From JACDER01 sp963842575 (GTDB lineage: Bacteria; Actinomycetota; Thermoleophilia; Gaiellales; Gaiellaceae), in the NCBI GenBank assembly GCA_963842575.1, contig CAWJGS010000010.1, forward strand, positions 434,001 through 498,000: a DNA stretch of 64,000 nt, in the 5' to 3' direction. Shown piece after piece: positions 54,110 through 63,999 of this stretch. The first letter of the stretch is position 1, and the number at the start of each line of letters is the position of its first letter. The position numbers and the translations under genes were made by a program. The notes under the pieces were generated by a model that ran no database searches, was not told the origin of the DNA, and worked only from the letters and a program-made list of their open reading frames with translations.

Positions 54110-54940
54110 CTGCTCGTTCTCGGGGCGGGCTACATCGGGGCGAAGCTGGCGGAGCTCGCGCTCGACGCCGGGCTGCCCGTCACGCTCGCGGACAACTGGT
54201 ACGCGACCAAGCGCGACCAGCTGGAGGGACTGGAGGCGCGCGGCGCGCGGGTAGAGACCGCCGACATCCGCCGCCCGCAGCACCTGGAGAAGCTGCTCGA
54301 GGAGCGGCCGCGGAAGGTCTACTTGCTCGCAGCACAGGCCAGCCGGCCGCTCTCGGAGCGCGACCCCGACTACACCGAGGAGACGAACGTGACCGGCGCT
54401 CGGCACGTCGCCGAGGCCGTGGCCGAGCTGGGCGCGCCTCTCGTCTACGGGAGCTCGGCACACGTGTACGGGGAGGGACTGGAAGGCGAGATCGGGGCGG
54501 AGCATCCGTACGGCGTGCAGCGCGACCTCTCGCACCTGTCCAAGATCTACGCGGAGCTGTGCCTGCAGCTGTACGCGAAGCGCGCCGGCTTCGAGCTGTC
54601 ACTCCTCAGGCTGGGAATCGTGTACGGCCCGAGCCCGGTCGAGCACGGCCGCCCGGAGTCGCAGACGGTCGTGGACAAGTTCAAGGGGCTGGCCGCCGCC
54701 GGCGAGGAGCTCCCGCTGGACGACGGCGGCCGCGCCACGATCGGCGTCGTTCACGTCGAGGATGCGGCGCGCATCCTGCTCGAATCGCCGCGCTCTCCGC
54801 TCGAGATCGAGAACGTCGTCGCCGAGACGACGACCGTGGCCGGCGTGGCGGCTCTGCTTCGCGGGGGCGAAGCGCCGGATCCTGCGTGCACGTTCTCCTC
54901 TCCGTTCGAGTACCGCCACCGCCTGGCGGACTACCTGTGA
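54110..54940 (+). CDS. NAD-dependent epimerase/dehydratase (SDR), active-site Tyr missing
   Basis: Extended SDR of about 276 residues. LLVLGAGYIGAKLAELALDAG is the nucleotide-binding loop, followed by VYLLAAQASRP, VYGSSAHVYGEGL and LLRLGIVYGPSPVEHG. The YxxxK active-site motif reads SHLSK, with Ser where Tyr is expected. No ATG, GTG or TTG precedes the Rossmann motif, so the start is taken as CTG 54110, 11 bases after the dehydrogenase stop. TTG 54323 would delete the NAD site. It probably binds a nucleotide sugar; whether it is active is open. Confidence 0.7.
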   Translation: MLVLGAGYIGAKLAELALDAGLPVTLADNWYATKRDQLEGLEARGARVETADIRRPQHLEKLLEERPRKVYLLAAQASRPLSERDPDYTEETNVTGARHVAEAVAELGAPLVYGSSAHVYGEGLEGEIGAEHPYGVQRDLSHLSKIYAELCLQLYAKRAGFELSLLRLGIVYGPSPVEHGRPESQTVVDKFKGLAAAGEELPLDDGGRATIGVVHVEDAARILLESPRSPLEIENVVAETTTVAGVAALLRGGEAPDPACTFSSPFEYRHRLADYL

Positions 54941-55755
54941 AGCTCCTCGTCACCGGGGCGAACGGCTTCCTCGGCTCACGCTCGGCTGCGCTGCTACGCG
55001 AGCGGGGACACGAGGTGGTCGAGCTGGCCCGGCCGCTGGACGCGGGCGACCCCGCTGCCCGCGCGCTGGTCGAAGGCTGCGCCGCCGTGCTCCACTTCGC
55101 GGGCGTCCCCGACCCGGCGAGCGCGCGCAGCGACCCGGCCCGCGCCGTGCGCGAGAACGCGGGAACGACCCTCAACCTGCTGGACGGCTGTGCCGAGCAC
55201 GGCGCTGGGCTCGTCTATCCCTCGACCGTCCGGGCAGCGGTCGAGCCGCCGCCGGACGAGTACGCGCTTTCCAAGCGCCTCGGAGAGATCGTCTGCCGGC
55301 TCCATCCCGCTCCCGCGACGGTCGTCCGCTTCACGTCCGTCTTCGGCCCCGGCCAGCTCGTGGACCAGGGGGCCACCGGAGCCATTGCGTGGTTCGCCGC
55401 CAAGGCGCTCGCGGGCGAGCCGATCGTCATCCCGGGGGACCCGCGGCGCGCCCGCGACTTCGTCTACGTGGACGACGCCGTCGCCGCGCTCGAGCAGATC
55501 GCGGCCGGCGGGCGCTGGAACGAGACCGTCACGGTGGCGAGCGGCGTCCCGACACCGCTGCTGCGCGCGGCTGAGCTCGTGGTCGAGGCGGTGGGAAGCT
55601 CTGTGCCGATCGAGACGCCCGGAGGAGAGCTCCCGCCGGGTGAGAACGAGAGCTACGTGGCCGACGCGCCGCTAGATTTTTCTGTCCGGGCCCTCGAAGA
55701 AGCTATCCCTGCCTATGTCGACTGGTTGCGTACCGCTCCTCAAAGCCGCGCCTGA
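54937..55755 (+). CDS. NAD-dependent epimerase/dehydratase (SDR)
   Basis: A 272-residue extended SDR with KLLVTGANGFLGSRSAALL, VLHFAGVPDP, the active-site YALSK and VVRFTSVFGPGQLVDQG. GTG 54937 overlaps the preceding stop as GTGA. It is likely an epimerase or reductase of a nucleotide sugar in the same pathway as the two genes before it. Its 3' end overlaps the next gene by 41 bases. Confidence 0.82.
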   Translation: MKLLVTGANGFLGSRSAALLRERGHEVVELARPLDAGDPAARALVEGCAAVLHFAGVPDPASARSDPARAVRENAGTTLNLLDGCAEHGAGLVYPSTVRAAVEPPPDEYALSKRLGEIVCRLHPAPATVVRFTSVFGPGQLVDQGATGAIAWFAAKALAGEPIVIPGDPRRARDFVYVDDAVAALEQIAAGGRWNETVTVASGVPTPLLRAAELVVEAVGSSVPIETPGGELPPGENESYVADAPLDFSVRALEEAIPAYVDWLRTAPQSRA

Positions 55756-57719
55756 GCGCGAACAGATCGCCGACCGCCTGGACGGCGGCGACTGGCGCGG
55801 GATCGAGCTCTGCCTCGCCGGCAAGCACGTCGCGAGCGACGCTGCCGTCGAGGAAGCGATACGTGCCTCGTCCGGCCTCGGCGTGCCCGTCACGGCCGAG
55901 TCTCCGGTCGCCTGGCCGAGTGGCGCCTTCGTCCGCGTCGACCGGCTGGACGAGGAGGCGCGGGCGGGCATCGACCGCAGCGCCCGCTTCGCCGCCGAGA
56001 TCGGCTCCCCCGTCCTCACCATCCACCTGTTCGTCCCGCTCTCGCCGCGAGGAGTTCCGCGCGGCCGGCCCGGTCGACGCGGGCGCGGTGGAGGAGTTCC
56101 TGCGCTACTACGCCGACGCCTGCGTGTCGCGCGGGGTCACGCCGTTGATCGAAAACGTCCCGCCGATCCTGCGCATGCGGACGGGCGGCGTCTTCCTCTC
56201 GCAGGTCGGGGGACACTGGCGCGACCTCCTCGAATGGCGCGAGCGGGTGCCCGAGCTCGGCTTCACGTTCGACACCTCTCACGCCGCGCTCTTCCGCTCC
56301 TTTGCAGCCGCGTACCCCTCGCTCTTCGGGCTCGCCTCCGACGAGGAGCTCTCGCTCGACCGCTATGTGGAGGAGCTCGGCCCCGCCGCCGAGGTCGCGC
56401 ACGTGTCGGATGCGCACGGCCTGCTCGGCGAGGGGCTGCCGTACGGGTCGGGCGAGCTCGAACTCGACCCCGTCGTGCGCCGGCTCGGCGAGCTCGTCCC
56501 CTTCATGGTCGCCGAGATCAACGAGCCCGATCCGGCGCGTTCCGTAGACATGAAGGCTGGGTACCGCGCGATCGAACGCGCGCTGGCCGAGCCCGCCGAC
56601 CCGCCACGCCGGCCCGTGCGCCGCCTCCCGGCCGAGGACTTCGACTGGCAGCACGTCATCGAGCGGCGCGATCCCGTCCCGTCCGTGCTCGAGCTGCAGG
56701 AGCGCTTCGGCGGCCGGCGCATCCTCATCACAGGCGGCGGCGGGTCGATCGCGCACGTGCTCGCGACCTTCCTCGCCGGGTTCCGGCCGGAGCACATCAC
56801 GCTGCTGGACGGCCACGAAGGGTCGCTGATCGCCGACCGGCGCAAGCGCTCTGCCGAGTCGCTCGAACGGATCTCGCACGTCCTCTGCGACGTCCGCGAG
56901 GCCTCGCGTCTCGAAACCGAGCTCGGCCGCGCCCACCCCGACATGGTCTTCCACCTCGCCGCCTTCAAGCACGTCGACTGGGCCGAGCACTATCCCGAGG
57001 AATTCGTCGACACGAACCTGCACGGGAGCTGGAACCTGCTACGCGCCGCCGAGTCGGCCGGCGTCGAGACGGTCGTCGTCGCGTCCACGGACAAGGCCGC
57101 GCTAGCCGCCAGCTTCTACGGCCGGACGAAGCGGTTCATGGAGCAGCTGTGTGCGTACGCCGCCCGCCGAGCGGGCGCGCAGCGGACGGCCGTCCGGTTC
57201 GTGAACGTCCTCGCGAGCGCCGGCGCCGTGTCGGAGATCTTCCTCCAGCAGTCCCGGGCGGGGGTGCCTCTGACGGTGACGGACACTGGAATGCTCCGCT
57301 ACTGGATCACGATGGGGCACGCGGCGACGCTGGCCGCGCACGGCGCGCTGCTGGCGGGCGAGGGAGTGCCGCTGGCCACCGCGTCGGATCCGGTCGTGCT
57401 GACCGTCGGCGAGCTGGCGAAGCGGATCTGGACGCTGGCGGGGAACGAAGGCGAGCCGGACATGGACGTGATCGGGATCCGCCCCGGCGAGACGACCAGC
57501 GAGGTGCTGATCGGCCCGGGCGAGGAGCTCGGCGACGAGCAGCACCAGGGGATCGCCGAGATCGTCGGCGAGATCCCGACCGCGGCGCCCGCGTGGGTGC
57601 TCGAGCGACTACCTGCGCGCGGCCCCCGCGAGGACGCGCGCGCGGTCTGGATGGAGGCCATGCGCCGGCCGGGGCTCATCGCCCCGCACGTGCGGGACGC
57701 ATCCCGTGGCTCAGTCTGA
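55715..57719 (+). pseudogene. sugar isomerase-like TIM barrel fused to CapD-like dehydratase, one frameshift
   Basis: About 668 residues once one inserted C near 56044-56046 is removed (restoring PLSREEFRAAG). Residues 1-300 resemble xylose isomerase-like AP-endonuclease barrels (WRGIELCLAGKHVA, VLTIHLFVP, TPLIENVPPIL, FTFDTSHAALF, VAHVSDAHG, EINEPDPARS). Residues 330-640 are a FlaA1/CapD-type SDR (RRILITGGGGSIAHVLATF, LLDGHEGSL, VFHLAAFKHVDWAEHYPEE, VVASTDKAALAASFYGRTKR, IRPGETTSEVLI). The SDR should act on a UDP-sugar. The barrel may supply or interconvert a precursor. It is the last gene of the envelope run. Confidence 0.8.
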
Positions 57720-57806
57720 GACGTCGAGGGCCGCACTCGTCCACGGGATGTTCGGGGACATGCTGGTCGACCTGGAAACCTGGCGAGTGCGGTATCCGCC
57801 CCGCCG

Positions 57807-58216
57807 CTAGGCGCCAGCCACTGTCCAGCCGAGCGAGCGCGCGGCGTCCGCTTGCCGCCGGTCGAACGTGACGAACGTGAGGTGGTCGCGCTTCCGCACG
57901 CTCTGCCGGCGGCGAGATGGAGCGCGTCGAGCGTCTTGACGCCCGTCGAGCTCCGCGATCTCCGCTCCACGAGCACACGTCGTCTCATCGAGCTCGACGA
58001 CCTCGACCGTAATCCAGTCGGTGGCGAAGGTCACGCTCGCGCGCGGAGCCGCGACTCCGGCAAAGCCTCGTTGCAGCGCGCGCCGAACTTCGACCACCGT
58101 GTGCGCTGCCGAAATCCATGCGGGATCGGACGCAAGCAGCTTCCGCGCCTGGTCGCTTTCGGGCTCGCTCGAGGTAGAGCTTCGACCAGAGCGCTTGCAT
58201 CGACGTAGAGCGTCAT
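57807..58216 (-). pseudogene. VapC-like PIN-domain toxin, multiple frameshifts
   Basis: Fragments in three frames reconstruct a PIN-domain ribonuclease: MTLYVDASALV with the first catalytic Asp, KLYLER, SDQARKLLASDPAWISAAHT, VVEVRRALQRGFAG, VKTLDALHLAAGRAC with the later catalytic Asp, and FVTFDRRQADAARSLGW. At least four indels are needed (near 58182, 58167, 57942 and 57895). It is preceded by its antitoxin gene. Either the locus has decayed or this stretch is poorly assembled. Confidence 0.7.
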
Positions 58217-58243
58217 TCGTCGTCTCGGTCTTCCCGGATGATT

Positions 58244-58478
58244 TCAATCGTCGGGGCGCTTCGGCTTGAGCCTCGGCCTGGTCAGCGTTCGCCGCTTCCC
58301 GCTCCCCGGCCGGATCCAGCCCTCACGGATTCCTCGCTCGACGGCCGTCTCAGTCGCCGGGCCGAGCGTCGCCTTCGGCTTGCCGCGGTCGGTCACGCGG
58401 ATGACCTCCCCGTTCGCTGCCCGATCGAGGTAGATGCGACAGCTTCGCCTTGAGCTCGCGAACACCGACCTCAATCAT
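58244..58478 (-). pseudogene. Phd/YefM-type antitoxin, one frameshift
   Basis: The start MIEVGVRELKAKLS is in one frame and YLDRAANGEVIRVTDRGKPK continues in another; one indel near 58436-58442 joins them into an antitoxin of about 78 residues. The N-terminal half binds the operator and the basic C-terminal tail would wrap the VapC-like toxin. Gene order antitoxin-toxin is standard. A 9-bp inverted repeat sits 2 bases before the ATG. Confidence 0.75.
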
Positions 58479-58480
58479 AT

Positions 58481-58506
58481 AGTCACATTAGCAAAGCAAT
58501 GTGACT
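58481..58506. promoter_or_regulatory. operator of the toxin-antitoxin locus
   Basis: AGTCACATT (58481-58489) and AATGTGACT (58498-58506) are perfect inverted copies with an 8-base spacer, directly before the antitoxin ATG at 58478. The arms are AT-rich compared with the surroundings. Antitoxin-dependent autorepression is the usual role for such a site. Confidence 0.65.
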
Positions 58507-58518
58507 ACTTTGTGCCGG

Positions 58519-59811
58519 TCAGGCGACGTACGTCGGGAAGCCGCGGAAGCCCGGATAGAGCGGCCGCTTCCGGCACAACTCTTCGCTCTGCGCGCGGAGG
58601 GCACCCAGGTCGGCGCCCTCTGCGAGCGCGCCGACGATGACCTCCCCCACTTCACGGCAGTCGTCCTCGTCGAAGCCGCGCATGGTCACGGCCGGCGTCC
58701 CGATGCGGATCCCCGAGGACTGCATCGGCGGCCGCTCGTCGAACGGAATCGTGTTCCGGTTGACGGTGACCTTGACCTCGTGCAGCCGCTCCTCGGCCTC
58801 CTTGCCGCTCCAATCGGTCGAACGGAGGTCGACCAGGAGCAGATGCGTGTCCGTGCCGCCGGTCAGAACGTCGAGCCCGCCTTCCTGGAGCGTCTCTCCC
58901 AAGACGTCCGCGTTCGTCCGCACCTGCTCCTGGTACTCGCGGAAGGCGTGCGTGCCGGCGATCTTGAAGCATGTCGCCTTGGCCGCGACGGTGTGGCACA
59001 GGGGACCGCCTTGCATCCCCGGGAAGACCGCCTTGTCCACCGCCAGCGCGTGCTCCTCCTTGCAGAGGATGAAGCCGGAACGCGGGCCGGCGAGCGTCTT
59101 GTGCGTCGTCGACGTGACGAAGTCGCAGTGGCGGACGGGGTTGGGATGGAGCCCTGCGGCGACCAGGCCGGCGAAGTGGGCCATGTCGCACAGGAGCAGC
59201 GCTTCCACCTCGTCGGCGATCTCGCGGAACTTGTCCGTCTCGACCACGCGCGGGTAGGCCGACCCGCCGCAGACGATGAGCTTCGGCCTCGACGCCTTCG
59301 CGATCTCGAGAACCTCGTCGTAGTCGACCATCATCGTCTCGCGCGAGACGCCGTAATGCACGATCGAGTACAGCTTCCCCGAGAAGTTGACCTTCAGCCC
59401 GTGTGTCAGGTGCCCGCCGTGCTGGAGCTCGAGTGAGAGGATCGTGTCGCCCGGGTCGAGCACCGCGGAATAGACCGCCATGTTCGTCTGCGCGCCCGCG
59501 TGCGGCTGCACGTTCGCGTGCTCGGCTCCGAAGAGCTCCGTCGCGCGGTCGCGTGCGAGATTCTCGATGTCGTCGATCACCTCGCAGCCGCCGTAGTAGC
59601 GGCGGCCGGGATAGCCCTCTGCGTACTTGTTGGTCGGGACGCTGCCGACCGTCTCCAGGATGCTCGGCCAGGTGAAGTTCTCGGAGGCGATCAGCTCGAT
59701 CTGGTTGCGTTGCCGGTCGAGCTCACGGCCGAGCAGCTCGGCGACGTCCGGGTCGATTTCGGCGAGCCCTGCGGTGCGTAGGTGCTCGATCGTCTCCTGC
59801 GCGACGGCCAC
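58519..59811 (-). CDS. glyA: serine hydroxymethyltransferase
   Basis: PLP enzyme that interconverts serine and glycine and feeds one-carbon units to tetrahydrofolate, 430 residues. LIASENFTWPSILE, YYGGCEVIDDIE, VNFSGKLYSIVHYGV, the Schiff-base region DFVTSTTHKTLAGPRSGF and RIGTPAVTMRGF are the family motifs. The GTG start at 59811 lies inside the 3' end of tsaC. Its place after prfA-prmC-tsaC fits the actinobacterial gene order. Confidence 0.96.
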   Translation of the reverse strand: MAVAQETIEHLRTAGLAEIDPDVAELLGRELDRQRNQIELIASENFTWPSILETVGSVPTNKYAEGYPGRRYYGGCEVIDDIENLARDRATELFGAEHANVQPHAGAQTNMAVYSAVLDPGDTILSLELQHGGHLTHGLKVNFSGKLYSIVHYGVSRETMMVDYDEVLEIAKASRPKLIVCGGSAYPRVVETDKFREIADEVEALLLCDMAHFAGLVAAGLHPNPVRHCDFVTSTTHKTLAGPRSGFILCKEEHALAVDKAVFPGMQGGPLCHTVAAKATCFKIAGTHAFREYQEQVRTNADVLGETLQEGGLDVLTGGTDTHLLLVDLRSTDWSGKEAEERLHEVKVTVNRNTIPFDERPPMQSSGIRIGTPAVTMRGFDEDDCREVGEVIVGALAEGADLGALRAQSEELCRKRPLYPGFRGFPTYVA

Positions 59812-60397
59812 GCTTGGATCCTAGTCTGGCTTCGCGGACGCGCCGGATGGCCTCCTCCGAGGACGCCGCTCCTTCCCGCAGCACGCGCGGCTCGGCGCCG
59901 GCGAAGTCGATGACGGTCGAGGGCGTCCCGGGCAGCTCGCCGCCGTCCAGCAGCGCGCCGGCCCCGGCGCGGATCGCCTCCGGAACATCCTCGAGCCGGC
60001 GCGGATCCGGCCCCTCGTGCAGGTTCGCGCTCGTCGCCGCGACGCCGCCGACCTCGACGACGGCGGCCAGAGCCTCACCGCGGAGCTCCGGAACCCGGAC
60101 GCCGATCGTGTCCGTGCGCGAGCCGGTGAGCCAGGGGAAGGCCCGCTGGGGGTTGGGAAGGACGAGCGTGTACGGCCCGGGGAGCAAGACGAGCTCCGGC
60201 CGCCCCTCCAACCAGGGTGCACGATCCAGGAGCCCGTCCAGGTCACCGAACAGGAGCGAGATCGGCTGCTCGGCCGGCGTGCCCTTCAGGCGTCGGAGGC
60301 GATCGACCGCGTCCTGCTCCGGCAGTGCGCACAGCCCGTAGACGGTGTCCGTGGGCAGGACGACGGGCTTGCCCGCAAGCAGCGCTTTCAGAGCCAC
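59723..60397 (-). CDS. tsaC: L-threonylcarbamoyladenylate synthase
   Basis: TsaC/Sua5 makes threonylcarbamoyl-AMP for t6A modification of tRNAs. The 224 residues include KPVVLPTDTVYGLCALP, RLRRLKGTPAEQPIS, LLPGPYTLVLPNPQRAFPW, RTDTIGVRVPELRG and VAATSANLHEGPDPRRL. GTG 60397 overlaps the prmC stop by 10 bases. The frame runs 89 bases into glyA with an Arg-rich, unconserved tail; the natural end was probably near RRVREARLG, so a small indel at the 3' end is possible. Confidence 0.9.
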   Translation of the reverse strand: MALKALLAGKPVVLPTDTVYGLCALPEQDAVDRLRRLKGTPAEQPISLLFGDLDGLLDRAPWLEGRPELVLLPGPYTLVLPNPQRAFPWLTGSRTDTIGVRVPELRGEALAAVVEVGGVAATSANLHEGPDPRRLEDVPEAIRAGAGALLDGGELPGTPSTVIDFAGAEPRVLREGAASSEEAIRRVREARLGSKRGRRAGDDRAPTHRRARRNRPGRRRAARP

Positions 60398-61205
60398 CGG
60401 CCCTCCACGACCCGGTCGAGCCCGCCGAGATCCTTGGTGGTCTTCACGAACCCGTAGCCCAGCAGCTCGATGCGCTCGGCGAGCCTTTCGGTCGTGCCCG
60501 CGGCGGTCTCGAGCACCAGCCAGCCTTCCGGACGGAGCGCCGAGCGGGCCGCGGCTGCGATCTGCTCGCCCACTCCGATGCCGACGAGCGCGCGGCGCGG
60601 CTCCCAGTGCCGCACTTCTGGTTGGAGCTCGAAGATCTCGTCCGGCCTGATGTACGGCGGGTTGGAGACCACGAGATCGAACTCGCCGAGCGCGAGCCCC
60701 TCCGCGAGGTCGTGCTCGACGAACCGCACGCGCTCTGCGAGACCGGCCGCCTCCGCGTTCGCCTCGGCCACCTCGAGGGCCTCGGCGGAGCTGTCGATCG
60801 CCGTCACGTCCGCCCCGGCGTGCTCGTCCGCGATCGCCAGCGCGATCGCACCGGAGCCGGTCCCCACGTCGAGGACCCGAGGCGTTCCGATGTCGTAGAT
60901 CCGCACCAGGCAGCGCTCGACGACGACCTCTGTCTCGGGTCGCGGGACGAGGACGCGCGAGTCGACCTTGAGCGTGAGGCGGCGGAAGCCCCACTCGCCG
61001 ATGACATACGCCAGGGGCTCCCGGCGCTCCCGGCGCTCGAGCAGCTCCTCCCAACCCGGCTCGAGCTCTGCGTCCAGCTGCTCGTACAACCCGGTGCGAG
61101 TCGTCCCCAGCAGATGAGCGAGGAGCAGCTCGGCGTCCACGCGCGGGGTCTCAACTCCCGCCGCGGCCAGGCGCTCCTCCGCCAGAGCGAGCGCTTCGGA
61201 GACCG

Positions 61206-61209
<4 letters not shown>
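60388..61209 (-). CDS. prmC: release factor glutamine methyltransferase
   Basis: PrmC methylates the Gln of the GGQ motif in RF1 and RF2. The 273 residues have an N-terminal helical domain, motif I VLDVGTGSGAIALAIAD, VTAIDSSAEALEVAEANA and the hallmark VVSNPPYIRPDE. GTG 61209 overlaps the prfA stop as GTGA. Both its substrates are encoded in this window (prfA adjacent, prfB at 14-15 kb). Confidence 0.95.
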
Positions 61210-62252
<1,043 letters not shown>

Positions 62253-62256
62253 GTCA

Positions 62257-62262
62257 AGGATA
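62257..62262 (-). promoter_or_regulatory. -10 element for prfA
   Basis: TATCCT on the minus strand, 7 bases before the second GTG of prfA, within the 15-base gap to the upstream C5-epimerase-like gene. It gives the prfA operon its own, probably leaderless, transcript. Confidence 0.4.
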
Positions 62263-62267
62263 CGACG

Positions 62268-63530
62268 CTATTTCCGGACGAACAGCGGGAAGGCCCTGGA
62301 CGCCTTGTTGCCGGCGAGGTCGGTCGCCGAGACCTTCACGGCGTAGCGCCCCGCGCGCCGACCGCGCGCATCCCAGTACAGCGTGTGGGAGCCGCGCGAG
62401 AGGGTCATCCAGGACGTCGACCCTGCGATCGTGAGGCTGACGCGCGACATCTTCGAGACCCAGATCGAGATCTGCGCCGTTTTCTTGACCGGTCGCTTCG
62501 GACCGGAGGCGGTGAGGACGGGCGGCTCGTGCAGGTAGCTGTCGAAGCGGTCGGCGCGCTCGGCCCATACCGGGCTCTGCGTGGAAACAGCGATCCGCTT
62601 GAGCAGGTTCGTGTCGAAGACGTGGTAGTTGAGGGGCGACTCGGCGCCGCCGAGCGAATAGAGCGACCACGCGCCCGTGTCGAAGCTGTCGAAGAGCGTA
62701 TCGGCCGTCTGCAGCAGGTTTTCCGAGAGCTCCGCGGCGCTCGGATCCTGGTTCAGCTGCGCGTAGTCGGCCAGCGAGAGAATGGACTGGAGCTGCGCGT
62801 TCAGAACGGGCATGCTGCTGAAGCTGTACAGCCGGATCCAGGCTCCGCCCGCAAGCGGGAAGACGTAGCGCGGAAGCGCCAGGTACGCCTTGCGCGCGAC
62901 GTCGTAGTCGCCGTCGGCGGCGAAGGCGCGCGCCGCGACCGCCTGCACCATTCCCGACGTCCACGGCGGGTAGCCGCCGCCGAAGGGGAAGTAGTACTCC
63001 CACGTCAGCGCGCCGAGACGGGGGACCGCCCGCCCGATGAGCGCGGCCGCGAGGAAAGCCGCGGCGGTGTCATCGCCGTCCGTGAGCAGCCGGTTCAGGC
63101 GCGCGAAGTTCCCCAGCGGGTGGAACTGGAGGCCGTGACCGGCAAAGGCGCGGTAGACGACGCCGTCCGCGTCGAGGATGTCCGCGCCGTCCCGCGGCAT
63201 CGCGCTGCTTCCCAGGTAGCGCGTGTTCGTGTCCAGCATCCCGAACAGCGCAAGCGCGCGCGGCGCGATGTATGCCTGCCACTGGCGCGCGACATCGTGC
63301 AGGACAGCGGCGAGGTTGCTTCCCCGCGAGCCGGGGAGCTTCCGCCAGGCGGTGGTCGACCGCGCGAGGATCGCCCGGTACGTCGCGGCGTCGTCCTGCG
63401 TCATCCACTCGACCTGGACGGCATGCGCGATTCCGCGCTGGACAAGCTTGGCGTCGCTCCACCAATCGGCCCGCGCGACGGAGACGGGAAGGACTGCTGC
63501 GACCAGCGCAACGGCGAAAAGGCGCTGCAT
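62268..63530 (-). CDS. secreted D-glucuronyl C5-epimerase-like protein
   Basis: A 420-residue protein with a signal peptide (RLFAVALVAAVLPVSVARA). The centre resembles the C-terminal domain of D-glucuronyl C5-epimerases: WEYYFPFGGGYPPWTSGMVQ, YVFPLAGGAWIRLYSFSSMP, VLNAQLQSILSLADYAQ and ESPLNYHVFDTNLLKRIA, with conserved aromatic and Tyr residues. The last ~90 residues form a beta-sandwich-like domain (ISIWVSKMSRVSLTIAG, YAVKVSATDLAGNKAS). It may modify uronic acids of an extracellular polymer made with UDP-glucuronate-type donors encoded elsewhere in the window. Confidence 0.78.
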   Translation of the reverse strand: MQRLFAVALVAAVLPVSVARADWWSDAKLVQRGIAHAVQVEWMTQDDAATYRAILARSTTAWRKLPGSRGSNLAAVLHDVARQWQAYIAPRALALFGMLDTNTRYLGSSAMPRDGADILDADGVVYRAFAGHGLQFHPLGNFARLNRLLTDGDDTAAAFLAAALIGRAVPRLGALTWEYYFPFGGGYPPWTSGMVQAVAARAFAADGDYDVARKAYLALPRYVFPLAGGAWIRLYSFSSMPVLNAQLQSILSLADYAQLNQDPSAAELSENLLQTADTLFDSFDTGAWSLYSLGGAESPLNYHVFDTNLLKRIAVSTQSPVWAERADRFDSYLHEPPVLTASGPKRPVKKTAQISIWVSKMSRVSLTIAGSTSWMTLSRGSHTLYWDARGRRAGRYAVKVSATDLAGNKASRAFPLFVRK

Positions 63531-63549
63531 CTAGCGCCTTTTACCTATT

Positions 63550-63999
63550 TCATGCCATTACTTCAACTCTGCGCTCTTCGGGGCTGAGCCGCCCCTCGAG
63601 CTGAAGCACCTCGCGCAGCGCGCCGATCGAGACCTCGATCTGGTCGAGCGTCGGCTGTCGCGTCGTCAGCCTCTGGAGCCAGAGGCCGGGCGCGAGCAGG
63701 GTCATGAGGATCCGGTTGTCGGTGTGCTTTCCGGCGAAGCGGATCAGCTCGTAGGCCAGCCCCGCGATCACCGGCAGCAGCAGGATCCGGGTCGCGATCA
63801 GCCAGTACCAGTCCGGCCGGCCGAAGAACGCGAAGACGAAGATCGCGATCACCATCACCCAGAGCAGAAAGGCCGTGCCACAGCGGGGATGGATCAGGCT
63901 GAAGCGCTGGACCCGCTCCGGGATGAGCTCCTCCCCCGCCTCGTAGGCGTTGATCGCCTTGTGCTCGGCGGCGTGGTACTGGAAGACGCGCTTGAGGTC
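63550..63999 (-). CDS. DUF1385 (YqhQ-like) membrane protein, 5' end outside window
   Basis: The C-terminal 149 residues of a DUF1385 protein. FQYHAAEHKAINAYEAGEEL is the family signature (conserved His and Glu), followed by HPRCGTAFLLWVMVIAIFVF, further hydrophobic segments and an amphipathic tail (TLDQIEVSIGALREVLQLE). The frame is open to the right edge. DUF1385 genes commonly sit next to prfA, often with rpmE; the function is unknown. Confidence 0.85.
   Translation of the reverse strand, partial: DLKRVFQYHAAEHKAINAYEAGEELIPERVQRFSLIHPRCGTAFLLWVMVIAIFVFAFFGRPDWYWLIATRILLLPVIAGLAYELIRFAGKHTDNRILMTLLAPGLWLQRLTTRQPTLDQIEVSIGALREVLQLEGRLSPEERRVEVMA

Noticed and set aside
57731..57792. 9-bp inverted repeat CCGCACTCG / CGAGTGCGG
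   Set aside because: The arms are 44 bases apart with no hairpin-terminator features; chance is likely in this GC-rich DNA.
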